Positions 60,590 to 64,000 of a DNA stretch of 64,000 bases are shown in pieces. Source of the stretch: Pelobium manganitolerans (GTDB taxonomy: Bacteria; Bacteroidota; Bacteroidia; Sphingobacteriales; Sphingobacteriaceae). The notes beneath the pieces are model-generated. The model was not told the DNA's origin. It saw only the letters and a list, made by a program, of their open reading frames with translations, and ran no database searches. The first letter of the stretch is position 1. The number at the start of each line of letters is the position of its first letter. The DNA is taken from contig NZ_MBTA01000003.1 in NCBI RefSeq assembly GCF_003609575.1, positions 62,001-126,000 of the forward strand. Reading direction: 5' to 3'. Made by a program: the position numbers and the translations under genes.

Positions 60590-61738
60590 ATGAAGATAAA
60601 GCTTTACGCCTATTCAGCTGCATTCGCTTGCGGCATCATGCTATTTAACAATGTTCAAGCTCAGGAAGTTGTAACAGACGGGCGGCAAGAAAACGCAATT
60701 ACTACTGCTGTTCCGTTTTTATTGATTACGCCAGATGCACGCGCTGGTGCAATGGGGGATGTAGGCGCTGCTACCTCGCCAGACGTAAATGCCACACATT
60801 TTAATCCGGCTAAGTTGGCATTTCTTAAAGATCCTTACGGTTTTGGCGTTTCTTATAGTCCGTGGTTGCCTAAGTTGGTGCCAGATATTAACCTAGCTTA
60901 CTTAAACGGATTTTATAAAATTGACGATCGTAATACCATCGGTGGTTCGTTGCGCTATTTTTCTTTAGGGAACATTCAGTTTGTAGATGAAAACCAGCAG
61001 TTACAAGGTGAGGGTAACCCCAATGAGTTGGCGTTTGACGTATCTTATGCCCGTAGTTTTGGCGATAACTTTTCTTTGGGTACAGCTATCCGCTATATTT
61101 ACTCTAATTTAAGTTCGGGACAGGTTTTCAACAGCCAAGAAACACAACCAGCATCCGCAGCAGCGGCAGATATTTCTGCATTTTACACCACGCCATCTAC
61201 GCTTTTTAGCAAGGCGGCCACCATTTCTGCAGGTTTAGATATATCGAACATTGGTACCAAAATGAATTATACCGAAAGCGGGCCGAAATATTTTTTACCC
61301 ACCAATATGCGCTTAGGTGGCTCTGCAACGGTACATGCCGATGATTATAATGATTTCTCTTTCTCGTTGGATTTTAATAAACTGTTAGTGCCAACAAATG
61401 CCACAACAGACGCCAGCAAATCTGTGCCGGCAGGTATTTTCGGCTCTTTTACCGATGCGCCGGGCGGAGCGAAAGAAGAGCTTCAGGAAGTTAGCATTGC
61501 CACCGGCGCCGAGTATTGGTACAACAAACAGTTTGCAATACGTGCAGGCTACTTTTACGAAAATCCAAATAAAGGAAACCGCCAGTATTTAACCTTAGGC
61601 TTGGGTTTACGTTACAATATTGTTGATTTAGATTTTTCGTATCTATTGGCCAACCAGCAAACATCGCCTTTGGCTAATACCTTAAGATTTTCTTTATTAT
61701 TCAATTTTGCAGCACCTAGCAGCGGTGCTAAACCTTAA
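60590..61738 (+). CDS. porV: T9SS outer-membrane protein PorV (LptO)
   Basis: A 382-residue outer-membrane beta-barrel of the PorV/FadL-like group. Signal peptide at residues 1-24; characteristic PDARAGAMGDVGAAT and FNPAKLAFLKDPYGFGVSYS sequences; the C-terminus ends in a strand typical for barrels. PorV shuttles T9SS cargo to PorU. It follows porU by 42 nt. Confidence 0.88.
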   Translation: MKIKLYAYSAAFACGIMLFNNVQAQEVVTDGRQENAITTAVPFLLITPDARAGAMGDVGAATSPDVNATHFNPAKLAFLKDPYGFGVSYSPWLPKLVPDINLAYLNGFYKIDDRNTIGGSLRYFSLGNIQFVDENQQLQGEGNPNELAFDVSYARSFGDNFSLGTAIRYIYSNLSSGQVFNSQETQPASAAAADISAFYTTPSTLFSKAATISAGLDISNIGTKMNYTESGPKYFLPTNMRLGGSATVHADDYNDFSFSLDFNKLLVPTNATTDASKSVPAGIFGSFTDAPGGAKEELQEVSIATGAEYWYNKQFAIRAGYFYENPNKGNRQYLTLGLGLRYNIVDLDFSYLLANQQTSPLANTLRFSLLFNFAAPSSGAKP

Positions 61739-61744
61739 AATTTT

Positions 61745-62221
61745 ATGAAGATTAGAGTTGGATTCGGGTTTGATGTGCACCAGTTGCGCGAAGGTCATCC
61801 TTTTATTTTGGGTGGCGTATTGTTAGAACATCATAAAGGCGCTTTTGGCCATTCTGATGCGGATGTTTTGGCCCACGCTGTATGCGACGCTTTGTTAGGC
61901 GCAGCAAACAAGCGGGATATTGGCCATCATTTTAAAAACACCGATGAGCGCTGGAAAGGCATCAGCAGTTTAATATTATTAAAAGAGTGCGCAAAGATGT
62001 TGCACGACGAAGGCTACAGCATTAACAATGTTGACGCGATGCTATGTATTGAAGCACCCAAAATTAATCCGCATGTACCAGCCATGAAAAAGCACTTAGC
62101 TTTGGCTATGGGCATCAGTGAAGATGACATCTCTATCAAGGCTACTACCAATGAAACCATGGGCTTTATTGGGCGCGAAGAAGGCGTAGTAGCCTATGCC
62201 GTTTGTTTGATACAGAAGTAA
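61745..62221 (+). CDS. ispF: 2-C-methyl-D-erythritol 2,4-cyclodiphosphate synthase
   Basis: A 158-residue IspF: metal-binding GFGFDVHQL and GHSDADVLAHAVCDALLGA, then the C-terminal GREEGVVAYAVCLI. It performs the fifth step of the MEP isoprenoid pathway. It starts 6 nt after porV, so it is co-transcribed with it. Confidence 0.92.
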   Translation: MKIRVGFGFDVHQLREGHPFILGGVLLEHHKGAFGHSDADVLAHAVCDALLGAANKRDIGHHFKNTDERWKGISSLILLKECAKMLHDEGYSINNVDAMLCIEAPKINPHVPAMKKHLALAMGISEDDISIKATTNETMGFIGREEGVVAYAVCLIQK

Positions 62222-62281
62222 TCTGGCATTTCAATAAAAGCTTGCGAGGTTGGTTAAAATCGTAAAATTATTAAAGAATTG

Positions 62282-62689
62282 CTACCAATTAAATTCCACT
62301 ACTTTTTTAAGATCGGGGTGCAAACTGGCGTAAACGGGGCAGGTTAGCGCGGCGTGTTCCAGTATTTTCTTGTCTTTATCGCTAAAGCTGTTTTTGTTGG
62401 GGAAACCTAAACTGATTTGTATTTCTGTTACGCGGCGTGGCTCTGTACCCATAATTTTTGTCACTTCTGCACTGGTACCAGAAATATCTATGCCGTGCGT
62501 TTCTGATGCAATGCCCATAATGGTAAGCATACAGCTGGCTAAAGAAGTGGCTAATAGGTCTGATGGAGAAAAAGCTTCGCCCTTGCCCTTATTGTCAACA
62601 GGTGCATCGGTTACGATGTTGGTATTAGAACGTAAGTGGGTGGCGCTTGTACGCAAATCGCCCTGATAAATAACTTTTGAAGTTGCCAT
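62282..62689 (-). CDS. OsmC-family peroxiredoxin-like protein
   Basis: A 135-residue OsmC/Ohr-like protein from the ATG at 62689. The two catalytic cysteines are in LASCMLTIMG and LTCPVYASLHP; the spacing is typical of OsmC. The longer frame to 62776 has an implausible N-terminus. It probably detoxifies organic hydroperoxides. A -7 box lies only 4 nt away, suggesting a leaderless transcript. Confidence 0.85.
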   Translation of the reverse strand: MATSKVIYQGDLRTSATHLRSNTNIVTDAPVDNKGKGEAFSPSDLLATSLASCMLTIMGIASETHGIDISGTSAEVTKIMGTEPRRVTEIQISLGFPNKNSFSDKDKKILEHAALTCPVYASLHPDLKKVVEFNW

Positions 62690-62692
62690 GTT

Positions 62693-62700
62693 CAAAAGTA
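62693..62700 (-). promoter_or_regulatory. -7 box for the OsmC gene
   Basis: TACTTTTG on the minus strand fits TAnnTTTG. It lies directly before the ATG at 62689, so the transcript is probably leaderless. Confidence 0.4.
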
Positions 62701-62914
62701 AAAATCTGACAGATACTTGTCCAACAAAAACGCGATATATCTTTTTTTTAATACAACAGATGCAAGTTTCTAACACCGTTGATACAACAATTGTTATCTG
62801 TGTTTTTATTTAACACATTAATTATCAGGTTGTTGATTTTGTGCTGGTGCGATTTTTTACTTGTGGATATTAATTTGATAACAAACAGCAGAAGCTTTAC
62901 CCTTCGTTTATTTT

Positions 62915-64000
62915 ATGAGCATAGCTATTGTACTTGGCCTTTTGGTTTTGGCAATCATCTTATTCGCAACAGAAATAGTTTCGGTAGATGTTGTGACCGT
63001 TTTTTTACTGATTGTACTGTGTTTAACCAACATCATCACACCTAAAGAAGCGTTTGAAGGTTTCTCTAGCGATTTTATCATCATCCTGGCTTCCATATTT
63101 GTAATGGTGGGAGCACTGAGGCAAACGGGCGTAATCGACACTTTTATTGCGCGTTTGGTGAACATCAAAAAGCAACCTCCAAAAATCATCGTGTTTTTTG
63201 TGATGCTGGTAGCTTCGTTAACCTCGGGTTTTATGAACAACACCACCATAACCGCGCTAATGTTAAACCCTACCATCGGGTTATCCAAACTATCGGGCAT
63301 TGCACCATCCAAAATTTTAATGCCTTTGTCGTTTGCATCCATTTTAGGCGGGACCTGTACTTTAATTGGTACCTCAACCAACGTTGCGGTAAGCGGTTTT
63401 ATCGTTTCGCAGGGCTTGCCTCGCATTGGTATGTTTGATTTTTTGCCTATCGGATTAATTCTTTTGGGTGTTGGTATTTTATATATGATGACTATCGGTC
63501 AGCAGTTGTTGCCCAGCAATTCTAAAGAAAAGCTGGAGGAAGATTATGCCATGCGTAAATATCTGAGCGAAGCGGTAATTGCAGAAGATTCTAACCTGAT
63601 TGGGCAAAAGGTAAGTGAATCTGACATCGCTAAACAAGGTTTTACCATTGTTTCTATTATCCGCAACGGTTATAATTTTATCCCCACGCGCTTCACCAAA
63701 TTGGAGGCAGGAGACGAGATTTTGATTAAAGGTAATGTGGACGATTTGCTGAAAATAAAAGATTTAAAAGGTGTAGATATCAAAGCTGACCTACTCGATT
63801 TTGAAAAAGAAGGAAACGAATTGCATTTGGCAGAGCTGATGGTCATCGGCGGGTCCGAATCGCTCAAAAGTACGGTAGAGCGCATCAATTTTAGAACGCG
63901 TTACGGCTTAAGCATTTTGGCTATCCACCGTAAGGGGAAAACCATGCGCGAAAAAATTGGTAAAATGCGCTTGCAGGTGGGCGATTTGCTTTTGGTGCAG
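62915..64000 (+). CDS. SLC13-family permease with TrkA-C domain (partial)
   Basis: About 362 residues are seen before the window ends. The N-terminal membrane half shows repeated hydrophobic helices (VLGLLVLAIILFATEIVSVD) and the SLC13-type N-N-T segment (FMNNTTITALMLNPTIG), then a second half with GTCTLIGTSTNV. A cytoplasmic TrkA-C-type domain begins around residue 215 (EAVIAEDSNLIGQKVSESDI). These ArsB/NhaD/SLC13-type proteins move dicarboxylates or sulfate with sodium. It is divergent from the OsmC gene. Confidence 0.8.
   Translation, partial: MSIAIVLGLLVLAIILFATEIVSVDVVTVFLLIVLCLTNIITPKEAFEGFSSDFIIILASIFVMVGALRQTGVIDTFIARLVNIKKQPPKIIVFFVMLVASLTSGFMNNTTITALMLNPTIGLSKLSGIAPSKILMPLSFASILGGTCTLIGTSTNVAVSGFIVSQGLPRIGMFDFLPIGLILLGVGILYMMTIGQQLLPSNSKEKLEEDYAMRKYLSEAVIAEDSNLIGQKVSESDIAKQGFTIVSIIRNGYNFIPTRFTKLEAGDEILIKGNVDDLLKIKDLKGVDIKADLLDFEKEGNELHLAELMVIGGSESLKSTVERINFRTRYGLSILAIHRKGKTMREKIGKMRLQVGDLLLVQ

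Noticed and set aside
62779-63045. Rightward 88-residue frame at the start of the SLC13 region
   Set aside because: It overlaps the much better supported transporter frame that starts at 62915 in another phase.
1-64000. CRISPR arrays, rRNA and ordinary tRNA genes
   Set aside because: No regularly spaced repeats and no rRNA- or tRNA-like folds other than ssrA were seen by eye.

Overview
The window is a Bacteroidota chromosome, probably Sphingobacteriaceae (Pedobacter/Mucilaginibacter-like). The evidence is TAnnTTTG -7 promoter boxes, type IX secretion genes (gldJ, porU, porV), T9SS-type C-terminal sorting domains, and a tmRNA whose tag reads GENNYALAA. About 38 kb on the left is a prophage lodged against the 3' end of the tmRNA gene (ssrA). 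The remaining ~25 kb is ordinary host core genome with one remarkable exception, described below.

Prophage. Positions 1-595 hold a divergent immunity-type region: a truncated leftward helix-turn-helix (HTH) gene, a palindromic operator and a Cro-like gene. Positions 741-12384 are a rightward early operon: a Sak4-like ATPase with a PD-(D/E)XK nuclease, a SNF2 helicase, a ParB-like protein, an HNH nuclease, a replication initiator with internal repeats, a DnaC-like loader, a RuvC-like resolvase and a DndC-like PP-loop enzyme. Positions 12400-13380 are an AT-rich patch of tiny genes bounded by inverted repeats that resemble integron attC sites. A ParB-methyltransferase then leads into the late genes: terminase, a tail chaperone with a clear -1 frameshift site, tail genes, tape measure, ClpP-like protease with nested scaffold, capsid, portal, fibres, holin-like genes, endolysin, spanin-like protein, and finally a leftward tyrosine integrase. 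The capsid/portal block lies after the tape measure, unlike the usual siphovirus order. An 18-bp direct repeat at 618 and 38813 may mark the prophage ends; if it does not, the left end is outside the window.

Host part, from ssrA rightwards: an aminotransferase, an acyltransferase, purM, a DUF72 gene, heme A synthase, a secreted ubiquitin fusion, uvrA, a small hypothetical gene with a RAYT remnant, nth, recA, a DUF3467 gene, two small secreted proteins, an alpha/beta hydrolase, gldJ, porU, porV, ispF, an OsmC-like gene and a truncated SLC13/TrkA-C transporter.

The standout is the 677-residue protein at 45226-47259. It has a signal peptide, then an almost intact ubiquitin domain (my hand alignment: 59 of 71 residues identical to human ubiquitin), then a beta-helix and a T9SS sorting domain. 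It lacks the LRGG tail. The window also carries three components of the T9SS machinery that would export it.
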